Below, piece after piece: positions 7,551-14,263 of a DNA stretch of 64,000 bases (within the stretch, counting starts at the first letter, position 1; the number at the start of each line of letters is the position of its first letter). A program made the position numbers and the translations under genes. Below the pieces are notes generated by a model. It saw nothing but the letters and a program-made list of their open reading frames with translations, made no database searches and had not been told where the DNA came from. The DNA comes from Metabacillus idriensis (GTDB taxonomy: Bacteria; Bacillota; Bacilli; Bacillales; Bacillaceae), in assembly GCF_009674765.1 (NCBI RefSeq), contig NZ_WKKF01000001.1:1550001-1614000 (forward strand), given 5' to 3'.

Positions 7551-7900
7551 TGTGAATCATAGAAGTTGTATGATTCCACAATAACGAGCAAATTTAGAAA
7601 AAGAGGAAACATAGACCCTGTTTGATTCCTCAAAGCAGATCAAATCCGGAAAAAGAGGAAGCATAGACCCTGTATGATTTCTCAAAGCAGATCAAATCCA
7701 AAAAAGAGGAAACATAGTCCCTGTTTGATTCCTCAAAACAGATCAAATCCAGAAAAAGAGGAAACATAGACCCTTTTTGATTCCTCAAAACAGATCAAAT
7801 CCAGAAAAAGAGGAAACATAGACCCTTTTTGATTCCTCAAAGCAGATCAAATTCGAAAAAAGAGGATTCATAGCACCTCGTCGAACCATCAACCCCGCCC
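7551..7900. repeat. Tandem array of a 52-bp repeat (about five good and two degenerate units)
   Basis: The word GAGGA recurs at 7603, 7655, 7706, 7758, 7810 and 7862, giving a period of 51-52 bp. The core units contain GAGGAAACATAGACCCTG, TTTGATTCCTC and GATCAAATCC. A decayed unit precedes them at about 7551 and another ends the array. Each unit can fold in two ways: GAGGAA with TTCCTC, and TTTGAT with ATCAAA. No unique spacers separate the units and no gene is encoded. It fills the divergent-to-codirectional gap between the P-loop ATPase gene and the gene ending at 7948. Confidence 0.85.
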
Positions 7901-7911
7901 CAATCTTAAAA

Positions 7912-7936
7912 TAAAAAACCTGCATTTCTGCAGGCT
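7912..7936 (-). terminator. Rho-independent terminator
   Basis: CCTGCA and TGCAGG form a hairpin followed by TTTTTTATTTT on the minus strand, after the gene at 7948. Confidence 0.75.
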
Positions 7937-7947
7937 TCAAAAAATAC

Positions 7948-8559
7948 TTATTGGACAGTGCTCTCTAAATCTTTTACTAATTCAAAGAGAAAACTATAGA
8001 TCATTTCAAATGCTTTGTTCAAGGTTAAATCTCCATGAAAGCCCTCTATGAGATCACAATCAAAATTCACATCCCATAAACCGTCTTTATCATTGAAAAG
8101 CAGCTGGAATTTTGTTGTCTCTCCATTAGCTTTTTCATTAAACCATTTTCGGATGCTGCTTCCGGCTGCCTTTTTCTGTTTTAAACCGAGCAGTCCTTTG
8201 TACGTGCCAAAAACATCATCATGTTCTAGCGTTAAGCCGTCAATTTTAATAATGTTAAACCAATCAGATTCTAAATAAACAAACTCTTTTTGATTCGATT
8301 TTAAGAAATTTACTTTTTCCTGAAGAAACTGAGATGGATTTTCAGCTGAAATCAATTCTTCTGTTTCTTTATCAACGCGTTCCATATAAGCATCTTTGAA
8401 TCGAGACTGTGCTTTCTCTTCCACTAGTTTAATTTGTTCAGGAACAAGGCCATGCGCCTCAGCAAATTCTTTCTCTTGTTTGTAAAGGCCAATAGATTGA
8501 TTTTGCGGATGATGATTTATTTGATTTTCAATATATGCTTTAATTGTTTTTTGCAGCAT
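7948..8559 (-). CDS. Hypothetical protein
   Basis: This 203-residue cytosolic protein is not recognised. The N-terminal third is helical and charged (including a stretch KLVEEKAQSRFKDAYMERVD), and the C-terminal part is richer in aromatic residues and looks like a compact alpha/beta domain. There are no membrane segments and only one Cys. GGAGGACTGAAC precedes the ATG. The gene lies downstream of rtp on the same strand with a 113-base gap. Confidence 0.6.
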   Translation of the reverse strand: MLQKTIKAYIENQINHHPQNQSIGLYKQEKEFAEAHGLVPEQIKLVEEKAQSRFKDAYMERVDKETEELISAENPSQFLQEKVNFLKSNQKEFVYLESDWFNIIKIDGLTLEHDDVFGTYKGLLGLKQKKAAGSSIRKWFNEKANGETTKFQLLFNDKDGLWDVNFDCDLIEGFHGDLTLNKAFEMIYSFLFELVKDLESTVQ

Positions 8560-8672
8560 GTTCAGTCCTCCTGTATTTGCGGAAATCTATTCCTATCATA
8601 ACCCAACATGAAACTGCTGCAAACATATTAAAAGATCGAACCTGGTATTCAGATTCGATCCATATAGGCCTT

Positions 8673-9041
8673 TTATGAATAATTATCCTGCAGAGCTTTA
8701 TCCAGCAGCTTTTGACACCTATCAAGCTCTGCCTTCAGCTGTTTTTTATACAGCTTTGCTTTCTCATAATCCTCGAACTTGTAATAAACGACCTCCTGCA
8801 GCTTCATGCCCTCTTTCTTTCTTTTAACCTGCTTCAATACTCCGTCTTCTATCAATTCATGCAGCGATTTATATACTTCTGAATGATTTGGTCTGTATCC
8901 ATATCTTCTGAATTCATCACGGAGTACATCAAGCAGCTTTAACCCATACAGCTTATCCTGTTCCGTCATTCGGATCATATAGAGCTTAAGAAAAGCTCTC
9001 TGTTTTAATAAAAATCCGCTCGCACTTCGTTTCTCACCCAT
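8673..9041 (-). CDS. rtp: Replication termination protein (RTP), fork-arrest DNA-binding protein
   Basis: RTP is the winged-helix dimer that binds Ter sites and stops replication forks in one direction near the chromosome terminus of Bacillus. From the ATG at 9041 the product is 122 residues, the length of B. subtilis RTP. It follows that protein closely along its whole length: GFLLKQRAFLKLYMIRMTEQ at the N-terminus, YGLKLLDVLRDEFRR, PNHSEVYKSLHELI (recognition helix region), LQEVVYYKFEDYEKAKLYKK and the C-terminal dimerisation helix AELDRCQKLLDKAL. An upstream ATG at 9050 touches the ribosome site and is less likely. Ter-like sites lie in its promoter and beyond, as in B. subtilis where RTP represses itself. 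Confidence 0.96.
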   Translation of the reverse strand: MGEKRSASGFLLKQRAFLKLYMIRMTEQDKLYGLKLLDVLRDEFRRYGYRPNHSEVYKSLHELIEDGVLKQVKRKKEGMKLQEVVYYKFEDYEKAKLYKKQLKAELDRCQKLLDKALQDNYS

Positions 9042-9065
9042 TCGAAACATCTCCCTCCTGAAGAT

Positions 9066-9094
9066 ATTTTGATAGCATTATGTTCTAATAATTC
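9066..9094 (-). other. Ter-like site A in the rtp promoter (minus orientation)
   Basis: Read on the minus strand, GAATTATTAGAACATAATGC fits the B. subtilis Ter pattern GAANATTTRGTACAT with the central GTACAT changed to GAACAT. It lies 25 bases upstream of the rtp start, where autorepression would be expected. Confidence 0.6.
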
Positions 9095-9220
9095 AATGTT
9101 TTTAGAAAAATTCCTGCTTTATATTGAAAATTGAGTCTTTTGCCCCTTTGTAAACATATAGAGTTATATTAATTAAAGGATATTTTGGAATAGTGTCTGA
9201 GCAAAAATAGATTTACAAAT

Positions 9221-9249
9221 GATTATTTAGAACATGGTTTTATTAGAAT
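9221..9249 (+). other. Ter-like site B (plus orientation)
   Basis: GATTATTTAGAACATGGTTT continuing into TATTAGAA matches the 29-base B. subtilis Ter consensus, as I recall it, at most defined positions, again with GAACAT for GTACAT. It faces away from site A, the arrangement seen for TerI and TerII at B. subtilis rtp. Confidence 0.7.
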
Positions 9250-9306
9250 TAAAAAGCTTTTCAATCTTATATCTATTGAATTTATTGGTATGCTTTTTAA
9301 GCAAGC

Positions 9307-9335
9307 TATTGTTTAGAACATTGTTTAAGTCAAGT
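9307..9335 (+). other. Ter-like site C (plus orientation)
   Basis: The core TATTGTTTAGAACATTGTTT shares TTTAGAACAT and the following GTTTAA with the other sites. The 3' part is weaker than in sites B and D. Confidence 0.55.
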
Positions 9336-9365
9336 TTCTGATAGCACTTTCTCTGAGGATTATGC

Positions 9366-9578
9366 TTGACAAGAAATTACCGCTTCCCTGTTTCTATTAC
9401 ATTTTCAGATGAACCGGCAATAGTTGTCGGGAAACTATATGAACATTCTGGTCAATGGAAGTTTAATAGCGTGGAATTAGGTTATTTTGAAGGTCTTGTA
9501 GCATTATTCCAGGATTTCACAGTAAAGATTGAAGCAGAAACTTCTGCTCAGCAGATCAGTCCCTCCTCCCTTAAATGA
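9366..9578 (+). pseudogene. Remnant of a TerD-family (tellurium/stress) gene
   Basis: A 70-codon reading frame opens with TTG at 9366 and has no good ribosome site. Its product contains F-S-D-E-P-A-I-V-V-G-K-L-Y-E-H-S-G-Q-W-K-F-x-S-V followed by GYFEGLVALFQDF, which looks like the C-terminal part of TerD/CABP1 proteins (GELYRHNGEWKF...G.GL..L). The first two thirds of a TerD domain, with its calcium-binding Asp residues, are missing, and Ter-like sites sit just upstream. A truncated relic is the best reading; a short functional protein is less likely. Confidence 0.5.
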
Positions 9579-9640
9579 ATTTCTGATTTTATATAAGTCT
9601 CTAGACATTTTATTTCTTTTTTCAGGGAAGAAAAAACAGG

Positions 9641-9673
9641 TTCTTCTCAGATATCGTCTGGGGAGAATTTTTT
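9641..9673 (+). terminator. Rho-independent terminator
   Basis: TTCTTCTCAGA pairs with TCTGGGGAGAA through two G-T pairs and is followed by a T-run on the plus strand. Confidence 0.65.
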
Positions 9674-9727
9674 AAACTATGATAATTTAAATCATAGTTT
9701 AACTTGATTATCTTAATAACTATAAAC

Positions 9728-9762
9728 AAAAAAAGTGACCCAAAGCTCTGGACACTTTTTAT
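9728..9762. terminator. Bidirectional terminator
   Basis: AAAAAGTG pairs with CACTTTTT around an inner CC/GG pair, giving an A-run and a T-run on each strand. It lies between the TerD remnant and site D, near the end of the gtrA-like gene. Confidence 0.65.
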
Positions 9763-9774
9763 ACATTAAATATT

Positions 9775-9803
9775 GTTTAGTTAGAACATCGTTTAATTAG
9801 AAA
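9775..9803 (+). other. Ter-like site D (plus orientation)
   Basis: GTTTAGTTAGAACATCGTTT followed by AATTAGAAA keeps both the core (TTAGAACAT) and the distal TTAG element of the Ter consensus. It lies 16 bases from the end of the gtrA-like gene and is the best match to site B. Confidence 0.65.
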
Positions 9804-9818
9804 TCCTTAAGGTTTCAA

Positions 9819-10253
9819 TTAATTAGATTTAATTCCGAAAACTAGATATTTCTGTCCCAAAAAATTTAATACTGTATAAACACTTGTCCCAAGCATGACC
9901 GCAAGCATATCCTCCGTCATTATTAAAAAGTGTGGAAATATAAGATACAAGAATTCAGCTGCCGCCTTTCCAAAGGAAAATGCTGCAAAATAACACACAA
10001 TAACTACTGCTATAAACCGCGGAAGACTTTTTTTGATGCTGGTTTTACTTGAAAATGTGAAGGAACGATTTAAATAATAGCTGACAGCTGCACCGATGAT
10101 GTTTCCCCAAAAAGTTGAAAGCCAGTAATCCGCGTTAAAAAGATTAAGGAAAAGGAAGATTGCTGATAAGCCTGCAGCTGTATTCATGATTCCAACGAGA
10201 ATGAATCTAATAAATAATGGATCAAAACGAATTAAATTACTTTCTGAGCTCAT
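9819..10253 (-). CDS. GtrA-family membrane protein
   Basis: GtrA proteins are small four-helix membrane proteins thought to help flip polyprenyl-linked sugars or to partner polyprenyl glycosyltransferases. The 144-residue product has four hydrophobic segments and the family patterns F-x-L-V-G-x-x-N-T near the start, YYLNRSFTF after the second helix and NFLGQKYLVF at the end. The ATG at 10253 overlaps the 3' end of the glycosyltransferase gene by 17 bases, showing translational coupling. It acts with the two genes upstream in cell-surface glycosylation. Confidence 0.85.
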   Translation of the reverse strand: MSSESNLIRFDPLFIRFILVGIMNTAAGLSAIFLFLNLFNADYWLSTFWGNIIGAAVSYYLNRSFTFSSKTSIKKSLPRFIAVVIVCYFAAFSFGKAAAEFLYLIFPHFLIMTEDMLAVMLGTSVYTVLNFLGQKYLVFGIKSN

Positions 10254-11244
10254 AACGAAAGTCTTCTTCCTGAATATTGTTTTTTTGAATCGGAAGATTG
10301 AATAAGTCAATATCGACAATATATTTAGGACGCCTTTTGGTTTCTTTGTATACTTTTCCTATATACTCCCCCACTAAGCCTGTGGCAATCATCTGCAATC
10401 CTCCTATTAACCATATAGAGGCAATTAATGATGTCCACCCCGTTTGTGTCCGGCCCAGATATTTCATCGTCAGACAATAAATGCTGAACAGAAGGCTGAC
10501 AAGGAAAGTGATCAACCCCATTGATAAGACAAAGCGAATCGGTGTCACTGAAAAAGATGTAATGCCATCAAACGCAAATGACAGCATTTTGCTTAATGGA
10601 TACTTGGTTTGCCCTGCAAGCCTTTCTTTCCGGTCATAATAGACCTTGGCTGATCTAAATCCAATAAGCGGAACAATGCCCCTCAAGAACAAATTAGCCT
10701 CATCAAATCCTTTCAATTCTTGTACGGCCCGTTTGCTCATCAGCCGATAATCTGCATGATTGTAGATAAGCTCGACTCCCAGCTTTTTCATTATTTTATA
10801 AAACCATTCCGCCGATTTGCGTTTAAAAAGAGTATCCGTTCCTCTTTTCTTTCTGACTCCATACACGATTTCAAAGCCTTTTTGATAGGTGTCTATAAAT
10901 TCATAAATGACTGTGACGTCATCCTGCAGATCCGCATCAATAGTGATTATACAGTCAGATCCTTCCTGGGCAGTGAACATCCCAGCAAGCAATGCATTTT
11001 GATGCCCTGCATTTCTTGATAGTTTTAATCCTGCCACTCTTTCCATATGCAGGCATGCTTTATTAATAATTGACCAGGTAGAGTCTTTGCTGCCGTCATC
11101 AATGAACAGGACCCTGCTTTTTAATGATACTTTTTTTTCTGTTACCAAATTTTCAAGAACTTGACTGAGATTATGAATCGTATGAGGAAGAATTTCTTCT
11201 TCGTTATAACATGGAACTACAATAGTTAAAGTAGGTGCATTCAT
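10237..11244 (-). CDS. ykoT: Polyprenyl-phosphate glycosyltransferase, GT2 family (YkoT-like)
   Basis: This enzyme moves a sugar from a nucleotide donor to undecaprenyl phosphate on the inner membrane face. The 335-residue protein has the GT-A nucleotide-binding front (TIVVPCYNEEE; FIDDGSKDST, D49-D50), the metal-binding D103-A-D105 in TIDADLQDD, and RNAGHQNALLAG. Two C-terminal membrane helices lie at about 235-290, followed by EYIGKVYKETKRRP, typical of the GtrB/DPM1-like group. It lies between a YkoS-like gene and a GtrA gene on the minus strand, the order expected of a ykoST-type module. The sugar is unknown. Confidence 0.88.
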   Translation of the reverse strand: MNAPTLTIVVPCYNEEEILPHTIHNLSQVLENLVTEKKVSLKSRVLFIDDGSKDSTWSIINKACLHMERVAGLKLSRNAGHQNALLAGMFTAQEGSDCIITIDADLQDDVTVIYEFIDTYQKGFEIVYGVRKKRGTDTLFKRKSAEWFYKIMKKLGVELIYNHADYRLMSKRAVQELKGFDEANLFLRGIVPLIGFRSAKVYYDRKERLAGQTKYPLSKMLSFAFDGITSFSVTPIRFVLSMGLITFLVSLLFSIYCLTMKYLGRTQTGWTSLIASIWLIGGLQMIATGLVGEYIGKVYKETKRRPKYIVDIDLFNLPIQKNNIQEEDFRYELRK

Positions 11245-11266
11245 AATGTAGAGTCTCCCGTGTTGT

Positions 11267-12937
11267 TTATTTTGCCTTATAGAGATAAATTTTCCACGCC
11301 GATTCCTCAGAATGAAATACTTTATCTAAGATTAAATGGTTCTTTTCCGGCTGTTCAATCGGCAAGCTTGAAAAAATATACTCACCGCCCATTTTTTTAA
11401 ATGGTACCGTATTCAGATCAAGATCCTTAATTCGATTAGTTGAATTTTTAGTAAACATATACTTTTTCCCAAGCTCGCTGCTAAAGAGATAGCATCTTCC
11501 TCCCCACTCATCAAAATAAATCCTCAGTCTTTTATTTTTACTGAGTTCATTTTCGATGATTTTCCGAAATTGGTATTTATACGAGAGCGGGTAAAAGTTG
11601 TTATACGTATCGAGAGTATAAAATCCATTGTATTGAGCGATGGCAGGATGCAGTCCGAGGCTTGCAACTCTATAATCTTCAACTGGCAAGCCGATATGTT
11701 CTTTAATTTCAGCAAACTGTTCCTCTGCATAAAACTCTTTTACAGATGGTTTCTTTTGATAAATAATTTCATCATTAAAGAGGCCAAGCACTATTACTTG
11801 AGCTAAAATACACGCCCCGATTACCCCCTTTTGGGGGAATTCACTGTATAAAATCTTTAATCCCAGAGCGAAACCCACATAAATAATGATCGGCCGCAAG
11901 AAGTGGAATCTTGCAAAGTTAAAGGTATCCATGAAATGAAAACGTTCCGTTAAAGGAAGCCAGCCCTTATAAAACCAGAATGCATACCAGGCTGATAAAC
12001 AGAAATTTAAAATGAATAAAAAAACAAAAGGCTTTTCTGTTTTCCATTTTCCTTTTCGTATAATTATGTATAAAGCAAACAGAGTGACAGGCAGGATAAT
12101 CAAGCCATGAACGGTCATGACATGTGTATGGCCTAATACAAAGTTCTTAAATGTAAGCCTTATGACCCGCCATAATGGCAGCCTCGCATGAAAGTACTCA
12201 TCACGGCTATTTGGTTCAGAAGAAAATAAAAAGGAATAGATTAACCGATATTCAACGATACAATAGACAAATATCATGTATCCGATTGAGATCAAAAAAG
12301 GCAGATTCCACTTCTTTTTTTTCATCACATCCATGAGCCATAAAATGCCTATAGCAGTTAAAAAAAAGAAAAAACCTAAAACAAAGCTTGAGTAAAAAGG
12401 GAGCAAAGTTAAGACTGCCATGCTGAGCCAATAACGATTTCCATTTCTGATATTTAAAAATGCCCATAAAGCAAGTGGCATTCCCAGAGTGCTGAGCATT
12501 CCCTGGGGCCAGAAAGGGGTCAGGGCAAATGTTAAGGCTGTTCCTGCAGTAATAAACCAATATTGCCTTTCTGTTAAGAAATGGTCCTTCAAGAGAAGAT
12601 ACATGCCTAAAAAGGCGAAAATTCTTGTGATTGATTGAGAGAATGCATAAGCTGTCATAGTCGGGAACCAATTGTACAGCCAGATTTGAAGATTCCATTC
12701 AGAACCAAGAGCATTTCTGGGCAGTCCGTTTATAATTTGCGGCAAAGTTTCATTCAGCCCGCTTAAAAGGTAACCATTTTCCGTCAGCACTTTATACCAG
12801 GCAAGATTAGAATCCAGATTATCATGAACGCGGATGTGCGCATTTTCATTCAGGATAAAAAGCGGTGCTACATATAAACCGATGGCCAGTATACATAAAT
12901 AGATTAAAATGTGATCAAAATGCCTTTTATGTTCCAT
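11267..12937 (-). CDS. ykoS: Multi-spanning membrane protein, YkoS-like (DUF6044)
   Basis: The 556-residue protein has about 10-12 membrane helices in the first 400 residues and a soluble extracellular C-terminal domain of about 150 residues. An acidic loop after the first helix (NENAHIRVHDNLDSN) looks like the donor-site loop of GT-C glycosyltransferases. Length, layout and the neighbouring ykoT-like gene match B. subtilis YkoS. A role as the final transferase that takes sugar from the lipid carrier to a wall polymer or protein is inferred. GAGGTG precedes the ATG and 22 bases separate it from the next gene, so the three genes form an operon. Confidence 0.78.
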   Translation of the reverse strand: MEHKRHFDHILIYLCILAIGLYVAPLFILNENAHIRVHDNLDSNLAWYKVLTENGYLLSGLNETLPQIINGLPRNALGSEWNLQIWLYNWFPTMTAYAFSQSITRIFAFLGMYLLLKDHFLTERQYWFITAGTALTFALTPFWPQGMLSTLGMPLALWAFLNIRNGNRYWLSMAVLTLLPFYSSFVLGFFFFLTAIGILWLMDVMKKKKWNLPFLISIGYMIFVYCIVEYRLIYSFLFSSEPNSRDEYFHARLPLWRVIRLTFKNFVLGHTHVMTVHGLIILPVTLFALYIIIRKGKWKTEKPFVFLFILNFCLSAWYAFWFYKGWLPLTERFHFMDTFNFARFHFLRPIIIYVGFALGLKILYSEFPQKGVIGACILAQVIVLGLFNDEIIYQKKPSVKEFYAEEQFAEIKEHIGLPVEDYRVASLGLHPAIAQYNGFYTLDTYNNFYPLSYKYQFRKIIENELSKNKRLRIYFDEWGGRCYLFSSELGKKYMFTKNSTNRIKDLDLNTVPFKKMGGEYIFSSLPIEQPEKNHLILDKVFHSEESAWKIYLYKAK

Positions 12938-13028
12938 ATTTTCACCTCGGGGCTAAGGCAGGTGTGTTTCCTTTAATTTTTACAACTTCCTATAAAATAT
13001 TCCATCTACTTTTGTATCTAAATAAAAG

Positions 13029-13246
13029 GCTGTTTTCGTATAGATTGTTGGTTTTAATGATAAATGTTGCCCGCTCCTTTCCGCTCCAGGAACTTGCTTT
13101 CCGCGGGGAGCATGGGAGCCTCCTCGGCGTTGCCTGTGGGGTCTCCCATTTTGCTCTATATCCCGCAGGAGTCAAGTTCCTTCCGCTACAATCCACTTAG
13201 GGTTTTTAACATTTAGTCTAATAGCAACAATATTTACTAAAAGAGC
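13029..13246 (+). repeat. Dispersed hairpin repeat, copy 1
   Basis: A 218-bp imperfect inverted repeat starts with GCTGTTTTCGTATAGATTG and ends with CAACAATATTTACTAAAAGAGC, its near-reverse complement. Inner arms pair too: GGAACTTGCTTTCCGCGGGG with CCCGCAGGAGTCAAGTTCC, with a CTCCTCGG...GGGGTCTCCCAT tip. It encodes nothing convincing. Four more copies lie at 29290, 37757, 40956 and 42213. Confidence 0.85.
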
Positions 13247-13254
13247 AAAATAAA

Positions 13255-13284
13255 AAGACTTGCTTTTACACAAGTCTTAAAAAA
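13255..13284 (-). terminator. Terminator of the Cys/His-repeat gene
   Basis: AAGACTTG and CAAGTCTT form a hairpin followed by TTTTTATTTTG on the minus strand. Confidence 0.7.
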
Positions 13285-13358
13285 TATCGCACTTTAAAGG
13301 TCAAAACAAGCTGCACCCATTCGCAATAAGCAGCTGGGCGATTTAATGGACATTGGTT

Positions 13359-13937
13359 TTAGTGATGATTCTTTTTGCATTTGTCACACTTACAATGGTG
13401 TTTCTCTTTTTTCTTGCATTTGTCACACTTACAATGATGCTTCTCTTTTTTCTTGCATTTATCACACTTACAATGGTGTTTCTCTTTTTTCTTGCACTTA
13501 TCACACATGCAATGATGCTCTTCTTTTTTCCAATCGTCACTCATGCAATGATGCTTTTCTTCTTTCTTCCAGTGATCACACATGCAATGGTGCTTCTCTT
13601 CTTTTTTCCAGTGACCACACTCGCAATGGTGCTTCTCTTCTTTTTTCCAGTAACCACACTCGCAATAGTGCTTCTCTTCTTTTTTCCAGTGATCACATCC
13701 GCAATGGTGCTTCTCTTCTTTTTTCCAGTGATTACACCCGCAATGGTGCTTCTCTTCTTTTTTCCAGTGATCACACCCGCAATGGTGCTTCTCTTCTTTC
13801 TTCCACTCATCACAAACTTTGACACATTTACAGATCCATTTATCATCGTGTTTTTTGCAATGGTCACATGAACATTGTTCGCCCGAATGTTTAACTCGTT
13901 TGCAGATTAATCGTATTTCAACATGCTTCTGGCACAT
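13359..13937 (-). CDS. Cys/His/Lys-rich tandem-repeat protein, probable spore coat or metal-binding protein
   Basis: The 192-residue product has an N-terminal non-repeat part (about 47 residues, Cys-rich, starting MCQKHVEIRLICKRVK) and then twelve tandem units of 12-13 residues. Eight units read like CGCDHWKKEEKHH and the last four like CKCDKCKKKEKHH, so Cys, His, Trp and Lys repeat at fixed spacing. No signal peptide or membrane helix is seen. Such composition fits a metal-binding, cross-linkable spore surface protein (compare CotG/CotC-type repeats), and coat-like genes follow upstream; this role is inference. The ATG at 13937 has GAGGTG upstream; the earlier ATG at 13955 lies on the ribosome site. 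Confidence 0.7.
   Translation of the reverse strand: MCQKHVEIRLICKRVKHSGEQCSCDHCKKHDDKWICKCVKVCDEWKKEEKHHCGCDHWKKEEKHHCGCNHWKKEEKHHCGCDHWKKEEKHYCECGYWKKEEKHHCECGHWKKEEKHHCMCDHWKKEEKHHCMSDDWKKEEHHCMCDKCKKKEKHHCKCDKCKKKEKHHCKCDKCKKKEKHHCKCDKCKKNHH
13361..13830 (-). repeat. 39-bp coding tandem repeat
   Basis: About twelve copies of a 39-base unit encode the 13-residue repeat of the overlapping gene. Units near the 3' end (minus strand) form a distinct subfamily, so the array grew by at least two rounds of duplication. Because the units are so regular, several other frames on both strands also stay open; these are by-products. Confidence 0.85.
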
Positions 13938-13955
13938 ATTTTTCACCTCTTTCAT

Positions 13956-14226
13956 TAATCCATACTAGAGGTACAGTCATCATTAGTTAATAAACCCAAC
14001 ATTGCAAGAAGACGTCTTGATCTATCAGACAAACGTATGACTATCGCTGTGCATAGCTCCCGGATATCTCATTCAAATCTTGCAAAGAAAGAATAATGTA
14101 ATCTGTGACTGATCCCTTATACTATCTTATTAAGAAATTCTTTTTTCGTATGGTTAGATGAAGTGATTCATTCATCCAATTTTCTTAGAATCCTATGTAA
14201 ATAGCTTATTTTCCACGTGAAAAATG
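13956..14226. other. Intergenic region of the coat island
   Basis: The 300-base gap upstream of the Cys/His-repeat gene holds no gene. It should carry its promoter, likely a late mother-cell one if the protein is a coat protein, but no box is clear enough to annotate. Confidence 0.4.
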
Positions 14227-14250
14227 AAAGCACCCTATTATAGGTGCTTT
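14227..14250 (-). terminator. Rho-independent terminator
   Basis: AAGCACC pairs with GGTGCTT around a loop and is followed by TCATTTTTC on the minus strand, after the coat-like gene ending at 14264. Confidence 0.65.
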
Positions 14251-14263
14251 GATAGTATGATAT

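Noticed and set aside
7551-7900. CRISPR array
   Set aside because: The 52-bp units are contiguous with no unique spacers and no cas genes are present.
12990-13200. Open frames on both strands within repeat copy 1 (and the same in copy 3 at 37743-37940)
   Set aside because: They fall inside the hairpin repeat, are not kept in other copies and lack start signals.
13346-13871. Long open frames on the plus strand and in other minus frames across the Cys/His repeat region
   Set aside because: They arise because a 39-base repeat keeps all frames open; they have no ribosome sites and give Leu/Phe-rich nonsense, while the minus-strand Cys/His frame has a clear start signal and terminator.
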